A DNA stretch of 64,000 nucleotides, from the NCBI RefSeq assembly GCF_017353255.1, contig NZ_JAFMYU010000004.1:307376-371375 (forward strand), given 5' to 3'. This DNA is from Fibrella aquatilis (lineage in GTDB: Bacteria > Bacteroidota > Bacteroidia > Cytophagales > Spirosomataceae). The translations under genes were made by a program, and so were the position numbers. The notes under the pieces were generated by a model, which was not told the DNA's origin, did no database searches, and saw only the letters and a list, made by a program, of their open reading frames with translations. Numbering within the stretch: position 1 is the stretch's first letter; the number at the start of each line of letters is the position of its first letter. Positions 36,742-44,913 of the stretch are shown piece after piece.

Positions 36742-36799
36742 CGTTCCAGGCCGGACATGTCCTGTCCGATTTTGGACAGGACATGTCCGGCCATGTTTC
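36742..36799 (+). promoter_or_regulatory. Composite activator region (UAS) of promoter 4
   Basis: The central site TGTCCG-N4-TGGACA (36763-36778) is centred 73 bases before the -24 GG. Half-sites flank it at 36752-36757 (CGGACA) and 36784-36789 (TGTCCG), each part of a 16-base frame centred 21 bases from the middle one. The whole forms a perfect 19-base inverted repeat (36749-36767 and 36774-36792) around a 6-base loop. No gene lies between 36723 and 36908. Confidence 0.72.
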
Positions 36800-36840
36800 A
36801 TAAAAATGCTTTTTTGGGTCACAGAGGGTCTTTTTACAAA

Positions 36841-36857
36841 TTGGCAAGGCATTTGAC
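36841..36857 (+). promoter_or_regulatory. Sigma-54 (-24/-12) promoter 4
   Basis: TTGGCAAGGCATTTGAC fits -24/-12 with the regular spacing. It is nearly identical to promoter 5 before the second PadR gene. Transcription would begin near 36867, about 40 bases before the PadR gene. Confidence 0.75.
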
Positions 36858-36908
36858 ATACCGAAATAGATGAAATAATGTGTAGCCCATCAACCCTACG
36901 TACTGGCC

Positions 36909-37244
36909 ATGCGACGAAGTGATTTAGGTGAGTTTGAAGAAGTGGTTTTGCTGGCCGTGGCAGTGCTGTCGCCGGGGGCTTATTCGGTGGTTATTGCCGA
37001 AGAACTAGAGCACGAAACGGGCCAAACCGTCAGCACGGGAGCCGTACACGCAGCCCTGCAACGGCTGGAGACCAAGGGGTATCTCACCTCCTTGCTAGGC
37101 GAAGCCACCGCCGAACGTGGCGGCCGACGCAAGCGGCTCTTTACTGTAACGCCCCTGGGCGGTCGTGTTCTGAGCGAGGTACAGGCGGTACGTACCCGCC
37201 TATGGGATCGTATTGTGCCCCACACAGTCCTGACATGGAAATAG
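36909..37244 (+). CDS. Short PadR-family transcriptional regulator 1
   Basis: The protein has 111 residues. LGEFEEVVLLAVAVL begins the PadR winged helix; TGAVHAALQRLETKGYLTS is the recognition helix region; ERGGRRKRLFTVTPLGGRVL is the wing. One C-terminal helix for dimerisation follows, so this is the short PadR form. Such proteins typically sit just before permeases carrying a prefix domain, as here (45 bases). It is itself behind a sigma-54 promoter, so it may be a feedback or second-signal regulator of its operon. Confidence 0.9.
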   Translation: MRRSDLGEFEEVVLLAVAVLSPGAYSVVIAEELEHETGQTVSTGAVHAALQRLETKGYLTSLLGEATAERGGRRKRLFTVTPLGGRVLSEVQAVRTRLWDRIVPHTVLTWK

Positions 37245-37289
37245 AGGCGGTTCAGGGAAACGTTAAACCTTAGACTTTAAGCTCAACCT

Positions 37290-39887
37290 ATGCAACCCCC
37301 TCCCCCACCCCGCTGGCTCGACCGGCTGCTGACGTGGCTGGTGGCCCCCCACCTGCACGAAGAGGTGCTGGGCGACCTCCACGAACGCTACCACCGCCGC
37401 ACCCAACGCCTGGGCTACGCCGCCGCCCGCCGCCGATACCTCCGCGAAGTGCTGGCCTATTGTCGGCCTTCACTCATCAGGCGTAAACCACAGGTGTACC
37501 CTTCTCCTTTTTTTCTCAACCCCGATATGCTACGCAACTATTTCACCGTCGCCTGGCGGACGTTAACCAAAAGCCCTACCTATTCGCTCGTCAACCTGAT
37601 CGGACTGGCCCTGGGCATGGCATGTAGTCTGCTGATTGGCCTGTGGATTTACGACGAACTAAGCTACGACCGTTTTCTGCCCCACCATGAGCAGATTCAC
37701 TTTGTGCGGGTCAACTATAATTTTCGGGGTGGCGAAACGCAGACCGCTTTTGCCACACCCGGTCCCCTCGCCGACGTCATCGACCGTGATATTCCGTCTG
37801 TAGCGGCCACCACCATTCTTTCATGGCCGTCGGAAACACTGGTTAGGGTGGGTGATAAGGTGGCAAAAGAAACCGGACAATACGCTTCTGTCGGCTTTTT
37901 CGATGTGTTCGAGCTACCGGCCGTGCAGGGTAATGCCAAAACTGCGTTGGCCAACCTGAACCAAATTGTTATCAGCCAAAAAATGGCCGCAACGTACTTT
38001 CCAGAAGGGCAGGCGGTAGGCAAAACCCTTCAACTCGACAACAAGAGGGTGTTTGTGGTAGGTGCCGTGCTGGAAAACCTGCCCGCCAACTCGACACTAC
38101 AGTTCGATTGGCTTGTCAACTTCACCGTGGAGGAAAAAGAATGGCAAAGTGCCTGGACGTACAACGCCGTGATGACGTACTTACGCCTCCGCCCCGATGC
38201 TTCTCCCGCGCAGGCCGAAACCGCCATGAAAGGCCTGTTCCGTCGATATGCCACCTTCGACAACAAAGAGCGCGTTATTTTACAACCCATCACGCAGCTA
38301 CACCTGTGGGGTGATTACAAAAATGGCGTGGCCGTTGGCGGGCAAATCGAATACGTCCGGCTGTTTGGCAGTATGGCGCTGTTTATCCTGCTCATCGCCT
38401 GCATCAACTTCATGAACCTCAGCACCGCCCGGTCGGCCATGAGGACCAAAGAAGTAGGTGTCAGGAAGGTAGTGGGAGCAGGCCGGTTGGCGCTGATGGG
38501 CCAATTCCTGAGCGAATCGCTGCTGATGAGTTTGCTGGGGGCCGTGGTAGCGCTGGGTCTGGTATGGCTATTACTCCCCCCGTTCAACGCCATCTTCGAC
38601 AAACGCCTTGCCCTTGACCTTGCTGATCCGGCGCGTTGGGTAGGTTTGTTGGGGCTGATCTTGCTCACGGGGTTATTGTCGGGCAGTTACCCGGCATTGT
38701 TTCTGTCGGGGTTGCGGCCTGTTCGCATTCTGAAAAGTGCAGGCTGGCGGGCAGGCACCGGCCCGGCGCAGTTCAGGCGGGCGCTGGTGGTCTTCCAGTT
38801 TGCGCTGTCGGTGTTCCTCATCGTGGGCATGCTGACGGTGGGGCAGCAGATGCATTACCTCCGCACCAAGCACCTGGGCCTCGACCGCGACAATGTAGCC
38901 TACGTTACGCTGGAGGGCGCCCTGAACGACTACGAAAAAACGGAACAACTTCGGCAGCAACTACTCCAAACCACGTCGGTAGCCATGGCGACCACCACCG
39001 CACAGTTGCCACTGAACATCCGCAACACCAGCACCGACCTACATTGGCCGGGACAGCCGCAGAAGCAGCTGGTGAGTGTGGCGACCATGTCGGTGGGCAA
39101 TGACTTCATTAAAACGATGGGCATCAAGCTCGTAGCCGGACGTGATTTCCGGACTAACAGCATTGCCGATACCTCGTGTTATCTCGTCAACGAAGCAGCG
39201 GCCAAACTGATGGGCATAAAGGAGCCGGTGGGGCGCGAGATCACGTTTTGGTTTGGGAAAGGCCCAATTATTGGCCTGATGAAAGACTTTCACCTTGGCT
39301 CCATGCACCAGGCCATTCAGCCACTGGTGGTGACCTTTATGCCGCCCAATACGCAATACCTGCTCATCAGACCCCGCGCCGGACAAACCCCGCAGGCCCT
39401 TGCCGACCTGGAGCGGCTGGTGAAGCAGGCTAACCCCAACTACCCGTTTGCCTATCATTTTCTGGACGAAGCCTACGAAGACCTGTATCAACGCGAACAA
39501 CAGGTCAGTACGCTTATCAACTATGCCGGGGCATTGGCCATTTTGATCTCGTGCCTGGGCCTGTTCGGGCTGGCTACCTTCACCGCCGAACAGCGCACTA
39601 AAGAAATTGGCGTACGCAAAGTACTCGGTGCCTCAGTGGCCAGCATTGTGGCACTGCTGGGTGGAGACTTCCTCAGGCTCGTGCTGGTGGCCATCCTCAT
39701 TGCCTCGCCCCTGGCCTGGTGGGCCATGCACTACTGGCTGGCCGACTTCGCCTACAAGATCACCATCGAGTGGTGGGTCTTTGCCCTGGCGGGGGTACTG
39801 GCCGTGGGCATTGCCTTGCTCACGGTGAGCTTCCAGAGCATCCGGGCGGCAGTAGCCAATCCCGTAAAATCATTACGTACCGAATAA
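37290..39887 (+). CDS. MacB/FtsX-type permease 12 with N-terminal prefix domain
   Basis: The protein has 865 residues. The first 75 (PRWLDRLLTWLVAPHLHEEVLGDLHERYHRR and YLREVLAYCRPSLIRR) are the cytoplasmic prefix domain found on permeases paired with PadR genes. A typical permease then begins at MLRNYFTVAWRTL near residue 80. Coupling motifs are TKEVGVRKVVGA and KEIGVRKVLGAS (about 771). The region coding for the last 115 residues is almost identical in DNA to that of permease 13, although the rest is not. The end differs slightly: AAVANPVKSLRTE instead of AALMNPVKSLRSE. A secreted-protein gene follows 11 bases later. Confidence 0.93.
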   Translation: MQPPPPPRWLDRLLTWLVAPHLHEEVLGDLHERYHRRTQRLGYAAARRRYLREVLAYCRPSLIRRKPQVYPSPFFLNPDMLRNYFTVAWRTLTKSPTYSLVNLIGLALGMACSLLIGLWIYDELSYDRFLPHHEQIHFVRVNYNFRGGETQTAFATPGPLADVIDRDIPSVAATTILSWPSETLVRVGDKVAKETGQYASVGFFDVFELPAVQGNAKTALANLNQIVISQKMAATYFPEGQAVGKTLQLDNKRVFVVGAVLENLPANSTLQFDWLVNFTVEEKEWQSAWTYNAVMTYLRLRPDASPAQAETAMKGLFRRYATFDNKERVILQPITQLHLWGDYKNGVAVGGQIEYVRLFGSMALFILLIACINFMNLSTARSAMRTKEVGVRKVVGAGRLALMGQFLSESLLMSLLGAVVALGLVWLLLPPFNAIFDKRLALDLADPARWVGLLGLILLTGLLSGSYPALFLSGLRPVRILKSAGWRAGTGPAQFRRALVVFQFALSVFLIVGMLTVGQQMHYLRTKHLGLDRDNVAYVTLEGALNDYEKTEQLRQQLLQTTSVAMATTTAQLPLNIRNTSTDLHWPGQPQKQLVSVATMSVGNDFIKTMGIKLVAGRDFRTNSIADTSCYLVNEAAAKLMGIKEPVGREITFWFGKGPIIGLMKDFHLGSMHQAIQPLVVTFMPPNTQYLLIRPRAGQTPQALADLERLVKQANPNYPFAYHFLDEAYEDLYQREQQVSTLINYAGALAILISCLGLFGLATFTAEQRTKEIGVRKVLGASVASIVALLGGDFLRLVLVAILIASPLAWWAMHYWLADFAYKITIEWWVFALAGVLAVGIALLTVSFQSIRAAVANPVKSLRTE

Positions 39888-39898
39888 ATCATAAAGCT

Positions 39899-40453
39899 AT
39901 GAACACGTACATGAAAATTGCCCTGCTGCTGTGCCCGTTGGCAGGTTCAGCGCAAACCGTCGTGACCAGTATGCAAACAGCAAACAACCCCGACATGCTG
40001 TCGATGAACGTAGCCGGTACGCGGGATGGTCGGCCTTTTCGACACACGCTTCGCCACAACGTAGCAGGCCTGACTCAAGCCCAACGCGATTCACTGTATG
40101 AGCAGAGCAGGCAGGCACTCGCCGCGCTGGGTATCACCAACGTACCTGGCCTGAAAACACCTGACGACCAACGGCTAAGCACCGAATCTGGTACCACCGT
40201 AACCATTACCTGCGAGACTTGCACCCGCAAAGGTCAGTTGGAACTCTTTGACGCAAGTACCGTGCGGGCTGGCAAAAAGCGTTATTACAACTATTACCAG
40301 TCCCTTGTTCCTCATTTTCCGGTAACGATACCGCTGGCGGCGGGCAACTACCAATTGGTGTATAAGCAACGAGGTCACCGGGCGGTTGAGCTACCTCTGA
40401 CGATAACCGAAGGTGAGAAGAAGCAACTTACGTTGCCTTTATCTCTCAATTGA
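39899..40453 (+). CDS. Small secreted CxxC protein, paralogue of the 6.6 kb gene
   Basis: From ATG 39899 the product has 184 residues. MNTYMKIALLLCPLAGSAQ is a signal peptide (ATG at 39911 is a possible alternative start). The C-terminal half matches the secreted protein at 6.6 kb: TCETC (CxxC), then FPVTIPLAAGNYQLVY and LPLTITEGEK. The N-terminal part has an additional segment LTQAQRDSLYEQSRQALAAL, which looks helical. The gene is the last of the promoter 4 operon, whereas the paralogue is the first of the promoter 1 operon. The recurrence beside permeases suggests a shared role, perhaps as an accessory or substrate. No known family was recognised. Confidence 0.8.
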   Translation: MNTYMKIALLLCPLAGSAQTVVTSMQTANNPDMLSMNVAGTRDGRPFRHTLRHNVAGLTQAQRDSLYEQSRQALAALGITNVPGLKTPDDQRLSTESGTTVTITCETCTRKGQLELFDASTVRAGKKRYYNYYQSLVPHFPVTIPLAAGNYQLVYKQRGHRAVELPLTITEGEKKQLTLPLSLN

Positions 40454-40467
40454 TGGTCTTGATGAAG

Positions 40468-40503
40468 AGCCTGATGAACGCCGTGAAAAGTTTGCGTAGC
40501 GAA
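40468..40503 (+). pseudogene. Fossil 3' end of a permease gene
   Basis: The bases after the secreted-protein gene read SLMNAVKSLRSE in one frame, matching the family tail LMNPVKSLRSE. There is no open frame upstream, and the stop codon is replaced by CAG. It is a 36-base remnant showing that a permease copy was lost here. Confidence 0.65.
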
Positions 40504-40536
40504 CAGTGGTGTGGCATGTAAAGATTTCAGTTAGAG

Positions 40537-40565
40537 AAGCACCGTCGGCTGGCGGTGCTTTTTGT
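40537..40565 (+). terminator. Intrinsic terminator
   Basis: Arms AAGCACCG (40537-40544) and CGGTGCTT (40553-40560) are followed by TTTGTT. It lies directly before the activator sites of promoter 5. Confidence 0.7.
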
Positions 40566-40602
40566 TGTCCGGCCAGCTACGCTGGCTGTCCGATTCTGGA
40601 CA
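40566..40602 (+). promoter_or_regulatory. Paired activator sites (UAS) of promoter 5
   Basis: TGTCCG-N4-TGGACA at 40587-40602 is centred 74 bases before the -24 GG. A TGTCCG half-site at 40566-40571 begins a second frame centred 21 bases upstream. Between them GCCAGC-N3-GCTGGC forms a small dyad. Confidence 0.72.
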
Positions 40603-40625
40603 ACTTAAAGCGGCGCGTTCGCCAC

Positions 40626-40660
40626 AAAACAGGCCATAGCTTAGCAGCAGGGCCTGTTTT
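40626..40660 (+). terminator. Hairpin between UAS and promoter 5
   Basis: Arms AAAACAGGCC (40626-40635) and GGCCTGTTTT (40651-40660) surround a 15-base loop and end in a T-run, just ahead of the -24 element. Confidence 0.65.
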
Positions 40661-40665
40661 TGATT

Positions 40666-40682
40666 CTGGCAAGGCATTTGTT
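40666..40682 (+). promoter_or_regulatory. Sigma-54 (-24/-12) promoter 5
   Basis: CTGGCAAGGCATTTGTT matches -24/-12 with the regular spacing. The predicted transcription start near 40692 leaves about 18 bases to the PadR gene. Confidence 0.75.
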
Positions 40683-40709
40683 ATACATATACATAATAAA
40701 TAAACAGCC

Positions 40710-41036
40710 ATGAAAGGCACCTACCTGGGCGAGTTTGAAGAAGTGGTATTGCTGGCCGTCGCCATCCAGTCAGGCGAGGCTTACGGGGCGGCGGTGGTCT
40801 CGGAAATTGAGCAACAGATGAACCGTCCGGTCAACCTGGGGGCGGTACATGCGGTCCTCTGTCGGCTTCAGGAAAAAGGGCTGGTCAGTTCGCACCTGGG
40901 TGGTGCAACGCCAGAACGGGGCGGGCGGCGTAAGCGGCTCTACGCCATGACGGGTGCTGGCCGACGGGCGCTGGAGGAAATCCGGCAGTTGCGGAACCAG
41001 ATGTGGGCCGCCATTCCTAACCCAGCTTTATCATGA
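40710..41036 (+). CDS. Short PadR-family transcriptional regulator 2
   Basis: The protein has 108 residues. LGEFEEVVLLAVAIQ, LGAVHAVLCRLQEKGLVSS and ERGGRRKRLYAMTGAGRRAL correspond to the parts of PadR 1. Its stop overlaps the start of the prefix-domain permease by 4 bases (ATGA), so the two are translationally coupled. This is closer packing than in the other two PadR modules of the window. Confidence 0.9.
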   Translation: MKGTYLGEFEEVVLLAVAIQSGEAYGAAVVSEIEQQMNRPVNLGAVHAVLCRLQEKGLVSSHLGGATPERGGRRKRLYAMTGAGRRALEEIRQLRNQMWAAIPNPALS

Positions 41037-43681
41037 ACACCTCAACGCCACAACCACCGCGCTGGGCCACGCGGCTGCTACACTGGTTTTGTAGCCCACA
41101 CCGACTGGAGGAAATGGACGGTGATCTGGACGAATTGTTCCAGCAACGCCTAGCCACGGTGGGTGTACGCGAAGCCCGCTGGCGCTACATACGCGACGTA
41201 TTGAGCCTATTGCAGCCCTCGCTACTGACCCGACAAGCCACTGATTATTCAACCCCGGCCACAACGACCATGCTACGCAACTACCTGATGATCGCCTTCC
41301 GCAGTTTGTGGAAAAACCGCGTATACAGTGCCATCAGCACTGTTGGGTTGGCCACTGGCCTTACCGTTACGCTGCTGATTGTCCTGTATGTGGCCCATGA
41401 ATACAGTTTCGACCGGTTTCATACGCAGGGCGACCACATCGTAAAAGTCGAGTTATCGCATACCGATGGCGACCGTTCATATACCATTCCCTGGATGTCA
41501 TACCGGTTTGGTGAGGCCGTAAAAAACGCCTGTCCGGAAGTGGCCGATGTGGCCCGGATTCGTAATGAGCAATCAAGCTCAGTGCCCGTGCAGAGCGACA
41601 ACCAGCACCATTTCTTTGAAGCCGATTTCCGCTTCGCCGATGCTGGTTTTGTGCGCCTATTCAGTTTCTCCTTTGTGGCCGGCGACCCAAAAACGGCCTT
41701 AACGCGCCCTGCCACCGTGTTGCTGACCGAGCGCATGGCCCGTAAGTATTTTGGAAATGCCGACCCCATCGGCAGGACGATTCAGTATGACAAAAAATAT
41801 AGCTTCGAGGTGGTTGGCGTTGTGAAAGATCCACCGCCTAACTCCAGTATTCACTTCGATTTTTTGGCGCAAATCGATGCCAGCCGGGCTATTGACAAGG
41901 CCAGATACACTGAATTTGGCTTTGGTTCAGCCAAAGAAATAACCGAGCAGTTGGAAAGCGTGGGTGCCGACGGGTCTTATCACACGTATTTTCTGCTACA
42001 CCCAGCGGCCTCACTGACAAATGTGTTGGCCAAAATACCAACGGTGCTCACGCCAAAGCAACGGCTGAAGGATACCAACGACCACTTTAAGCTGTACCCA
42101 CTGTTCGACGTTCACTTTACTGTTGATCAGCCTGCGGCAAAAGCGCGTGCCACCATTTTCGCCGTTGTAGCCCTGTTTGTGCTGGCGTTAGCCCTCATTA
42201 ATTACGTGAACCTGGCCACGGCCCGCGCCACCAACCGCGCCAAAGAAGTGTCGGTCAGGAAAGTGGCGGGGGCGGGACGCAGCAGCCTCATGGCCCAGTT
42301 TTATGTAGAGTCGACGGTGCAGATTGTGCTGGCGTTTGTACTGGCTATGGTTCTTTTTGCGCTGCTGCTACCCCTTTTTGCCGACATCATGCAGCTACAG
42401 TTCGATGTCTCTTTTTTACAAACGCGCTTTTTCGTCATTCCTGCTGTTTTCTTTTTTGGCTGTTGCGTGTTGTTGTCGGGCGGTTACCCGGCTTTGGTAC
42501 TAGCTTATTTCCCCGTTGTTTTTGGCTTAAAAAGTCGGTCGGGATCGCGGCAATCAACGGGTAGGGTTCGGGCGGGGCTAACGGTGTTTCAGTTTGTGGT
42601 ATCTATCGCGCTGATTATCGGCTCGATGCTCATGAAACAACAGCTCGATCTTTTCCTCAACAAAGACATCGGTGTGAATCGTGACCGGGTGCTAACCATC
42701 CCGCTGAACCGGGAAGAAGGGCTGGCAACGCATTTCAAGGCGATCCGGCAGGACATCAGCCAGTTGCCAGGCGTAGAACGAGTCACGGCATCGTCGCTGG
42801 TGATGTATGATAACTACATGAATGGCTGGGAGTTAATCCGCAAAGATGTACTCAGAAAAGTAAGCGTAAACACCTTTGTTGTTGATGACCAGTTTATAGC
42901 CACGATGCAGTTGGCATGGGCCATTCCCCCACCAGACGGCATACCCCACGGAGAGCAGCTTATCATCAACGAGACCGCCGCCCGGCAGCTAGGCATCAAC
43001 GCCAAAAACTACAGGCAGACACTCGACATAGGTAACGGGATGACCAAAGAGTTAGTCGGGGTAGTCAAAGACTTCAATTATTCGGCTCTCCACCGGGCCA
43101 TTGGACCAATGGCATTCTTTGTCACTCATGACACCACGGCTCAGAATTACCTCTATGTCAAGCTGGCTCGCAACGCCCCCGCCGCCCAAACGCTGGCCGG
43201 TCTCAACCAGGTGTATGACCGCTACAAAAAAGAGCGCCCTTTCGATTACGCGTACCTCGACAACACCTACCGGAAATTGTACCAGTACGAGATCAGTACT
43301 GGCCGCATCATACTGGCATTCACCTTATTTGCCATCCTGATCTCGTGCCTGGGCCTATTCGGCTTGGCTACCTTCACCGCCGAACAGCGCACTAAAGAAA
43401 TTGGCGTACGCAAAGTACTCGGTGCTTCGGTGGCCAGCATTGTGGCCCTGCTGGGTGGGGACTTCCTCAGGCTCGTGCTGGTGGCCATCCTCATTGCCTC
43501 GCCTCTGGCCTGGTGGGCCATGCACCACTGGCTGGCCGACTTCGCCTACAAGATCACCATCGAGTGGTGGGTCTTTGCCCTGGCGGGGGTACTGGCCGTG
43601 GGCATTGCCTTGCTCACGGTGAGCTTCCAGAGCATCCGCGCCGCCCTGATGAATCCGGTCAAGAGCTTACGGAGTGAGTAG
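41033..43681 (+). CDS. MacB/FtsX-type permease 13 with N-terminal prefix domain
   Basis: The protein has 882 residues. The prefix domain (about 1-75) reads PRWATRLLHWFCSPHRLEEMDGDLDELFQQRL and RYIRDVLSLLQPSLLTR. The permease part starts at MLRNYLMIAFRSLWKN. Coupling motifs are AKEVSVRKVAGA, where serine replaces the usual glycine, and KEIGVRKVLGAS (about 788). The last 115 residues (LATFTAEQRTKE onwards) are almost the same as in permease 12 at DNA level, including silent positions. It ends its operon; a hairpin at 43.74 kb follows. Confidence 0.93.
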   Translation: MNTSTPQPPRWATRLLHWFCSPHRLEEMDGDLDELFQQRLATVGVREARWRYIRDVLSLLQPSLLTRQATDYSTPATTTMLRNYLMIAFRSLWKNRVYSAISTVGLATGLTVTLLIVLYVAHEYSFDRFHTQGDHIVKVELSHTDGDRSYTIPWMSYRFGEAVKNACPEVADVARIRNEQSSSVPVQSDNQHHFFEADFRFADAGFVRLFSFSFVAGDPKTALTRPATVLLTERMARKYFGNADPIGRTIQYDKKYSFEVVGVVKDPPPNSSIHFDFLAQIDASRAIDKARYTEFGFGSAKEITEQLESVGADGSYHTYFLLHPAASLTNVLAKIPTVLTPKQRLKDTNDHFKLYPLFDVHFTVDQPAAKARATIFAVVALFVLALALINYVNLATARATNRAKEVSVRKVAGAGRSSLMAQFYVESTVQIVLAFVLAMVLFALLLPLFADIMQLQFDVSFLQTRFFVIPAVFFFGCCVLLSGGYPALVLAYFPVVFGLKSRSGSRQSTGRVRAGLTVFQFVVSIALIIGSMLMKQQLDLFLNKDIGVNRDRVLTIPLNREEGLATHFKAIRQDISQLPGVERVTASSLVMYDNYMNGWELIRKDVLRKVSVNTFVVDDQFIATMQLAWAIPPPDGIPHGEQLIINETAARQLGINAKNYRQTLDIGNGMTKELVGVVKDFNYSALHRAIGPMAFFVTHDTTAQNYLYVKLARNAPAAQTLAGLNQVYDRYKKERPFDYAYLDNTYRKLYQYEISTGRIILAFTLFAILISCLGLFGLATFTAEQRTKEIGVRKVLGASVASIVALLGGDFLRLVLVAILIASPLAWWAMHHWLADFAYKITIEWWVFALAGVLAVGIALLTVSFQSIRAALMNPVKSLRSE

Positions 43682-43742
43682 CACCGTAGCCGTTAAGCAA
43701 AGACAACGGCTAACTCTAGGTCGATATTCAGCGCGGCATTAA

Positions 43743-43776
43743 GACCTCGGTAATTCACCGAGGTCTCTGTGTTTTT
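43743..43776. terminator. Intrinsic terminator between convergent genes
   Basis: Arms GACCTCGGT (43743-43751) and its complement (43757-43765) around 5 bases are followed by TCTGTGTTTTTT. It lies after permease 13 and serves the plus strand best. Confidence 0.75.
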
Positions 43777-43789
43777 TGCAACAATACAG

Positions 43790-43890
43790 TTACAACCAAA
43801 GCACCTCCGCCCCGAGCGTGTCCGCCAGCTTCAGCGTCAGTAGTAGCAGCACTTTCGTTTTCATGTCAACATCACCGCCGGTGAGGATTT
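43790..43890 (-). pseudogene. Fossil 3' end of a second CsgG-like gene
   Basis: On the minus strand, one frame reads EILTGGDVDMKTKVLLLLTLKLADTLGAEVLWL before a stop. This matches the end of the intact CsgG-like protein next door (EMRTGGDVEMKTFVLLPIILKLAETLATEAL). The fossil lies beyond the globin gene and overlaps its last codons in another frame, showing a former second copy of the CsgG-like gene. Confidence 0.75.
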
Positions 43891-44331
43891 CGCGACTTTT
43901 CCGTCGTCGTTTGTCTTGTGGTCGACAACAGCGTTAAGCATCGTATCTGATAGCAGTGTGTAGCAGGCCTGCCAGGCTGCCTGCACCTCGGGTGTCCAGG
44001 CACTGCCCAGGCCCTGCTCCAGTGTCCAGAGCAAGGCTTGCCCCACCACAACGTAATGGTGCTCCTGAACGCCGTAGTGCATATGTCGGCGGGCAAGGGC
44101 TTCTACGTCAGCCACCACCGTGTCGAGCTGGTCGAGCCGGGTGATGACGTAGGTGAACGTGGCCAGCAGCTTTTTCGACTGCTCAGGTACCGACGTGCGA
44201 ATGAACAACGGACGAACCTCCGGTGCGATGCCAAACAGCCGACCGTAGAAGAGTTGCCCTACGGCATCAGCGGGCAGAGCAGCTACCCGCTGATAGGAAT
44301 CTTTGACGAGTTGAATTTGCTGAAACGTCAT
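43861..44331 (-). CDS. Single-domain globin (bacterial haemoglobin-like)
   Basis: The protein has 156 residues. FQQIQLVKDSYQRV starts helix A, Tyr29 in LFYGRLF is the B10 position, Phe43 in RPLF is CD1, and His83 in ARRHMHYGV is the proximal (F8) histidine, followed by HYVVVGQALLWTLEQGLG as in flavohaemoglobin and Vitreoscilla-type globins. No reductase domain follows. It likely binds oxygen or nitric oxide in the cytoplasm. The last dozen residues (KVAKSSPAVMLT) are encoded by the fossil CsgG-like DNA in another frame, so the natural C-terminus was replaced. The gene starts 14 bases after the CsgG-like gene and should be cotranscribed. Confidence 0.87.
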   Translation of the reverse strand: MTFQQIQLVKDSYQRVAALPADAVGQLFYGRLFGIAPEVRPLFIRTSVPEQSKKLLATFTYVITRLDQLDTVVADVEALARRHMHYGVQEHHYVVVGQALLWTLEQGLGSAWTPEVQAAWQACYTLLSDTMLNAVVDHKTNDDGKVAKSSPAVMLT

Positions 44332-44345
44332 GGTTGTGGTGTGGG

Positions 44346-44891
44346 TTAAAGTGCTTCCGTAGCGAGCGTTTCCGCCAGCTTTAGAATGATGGGCAGCAGC
44401 ACAAACGTTTTCATTTCAACGTCACCGCCCGTGCGCATTTCTTTCGTGCTTTGGTGCGATAGCTCGTCGGCACGTTTGACTTTTCCAGTACCCACCTCCA
44501 CGAGCCGGGTTTTGAGTATGGCAGAGCCTTGCGTATTGTATTCTTCGACGGTCCCCGTCAGCACGTAACTGACCCGGAGTTGCTTGCCAACTCGCACCGC
44601 AGCGGCCGTCGACCCCCCGTTTATCGCTACCAGATCGGCTTGCGATGTCCTTCGCGTGTTTTGGATATCCACGACCTTAAACTTCTTGGTCTCCATAAGC
44701 CGGAACGCGATGCTGGCCTGAAGTTGCCGCTTACTCTCCGGGGTCATTCCCGACGCGTTGGGGCCGGGCGTGAATTCGATTACCGCCACCTGGGTCTTGG
44801 GTGGTATCGTGGACGGGTTCGACATAGCCTGCCCGAACGCTTCGTTTGCCAGGCCGATACCCAGCAAAACGGTTGCAAGTAGTGTTTTCAT
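44346..44891 (-). CDS. CsgG/HfaB-family-like secreted protein
   Basis: The protein has 181 residues with signal peptide MKTLLATVLLGIGLANEAFGQ. The pattern QVAVIEFTPG, SIAFRLMETKKFKVVD, GKQLRVSYVLTGTVEEYNTQ and LKTRLVEVGTGKV is that of the CsgG-type domain (a two-layer fold used in curli export and related periplasmic proteins). There is no lipobox and it is shorter than CsgG itself, so a pore role is doubtful. It lies 22 bases downstream of the type IX-sorted protein gene in the surface operon. A fossil of a second copy remains after the globin gene. Confidence 0.8.
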   Translation of the reverse strand: MKTLLATVLLGIGLANEAFGQAMSNPSTIPPKTQVAVIEFTPGPNASGMTPESKRQLQASIAFRLMETKKFKVVDIQNTRRTSQADLVAINGGSTAAAVRVGKQLRVSYVLTGTVEEYNTQGSAILKTRLVEVGTGKVKRADELSHQSTKEMRTGGDVEMKTFVLLPIILKLAETLATEAL

Positions 44892-44913
44892 GATTTTCTG
44901 TTAGTGTACTGGT

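Noticed and set aside
36800..36840. Hairpin before promoter 4
   Set aside because: The GGGTC words are direct, not inverted, repeats, so no stem like those at promoters 1, 2, 3 and 5 can form.
39719..39898. Longer frame before the second CxxC protein
   Set aside because: It overlaps the end of permease 12 out of frame; ATG 39899 begins a good signal peptide.
40454..40530. A further small gene after the second CxxC protein
   Set aside because: The frame reads as the tail of a permease without upstream part and was called a fossil instead.
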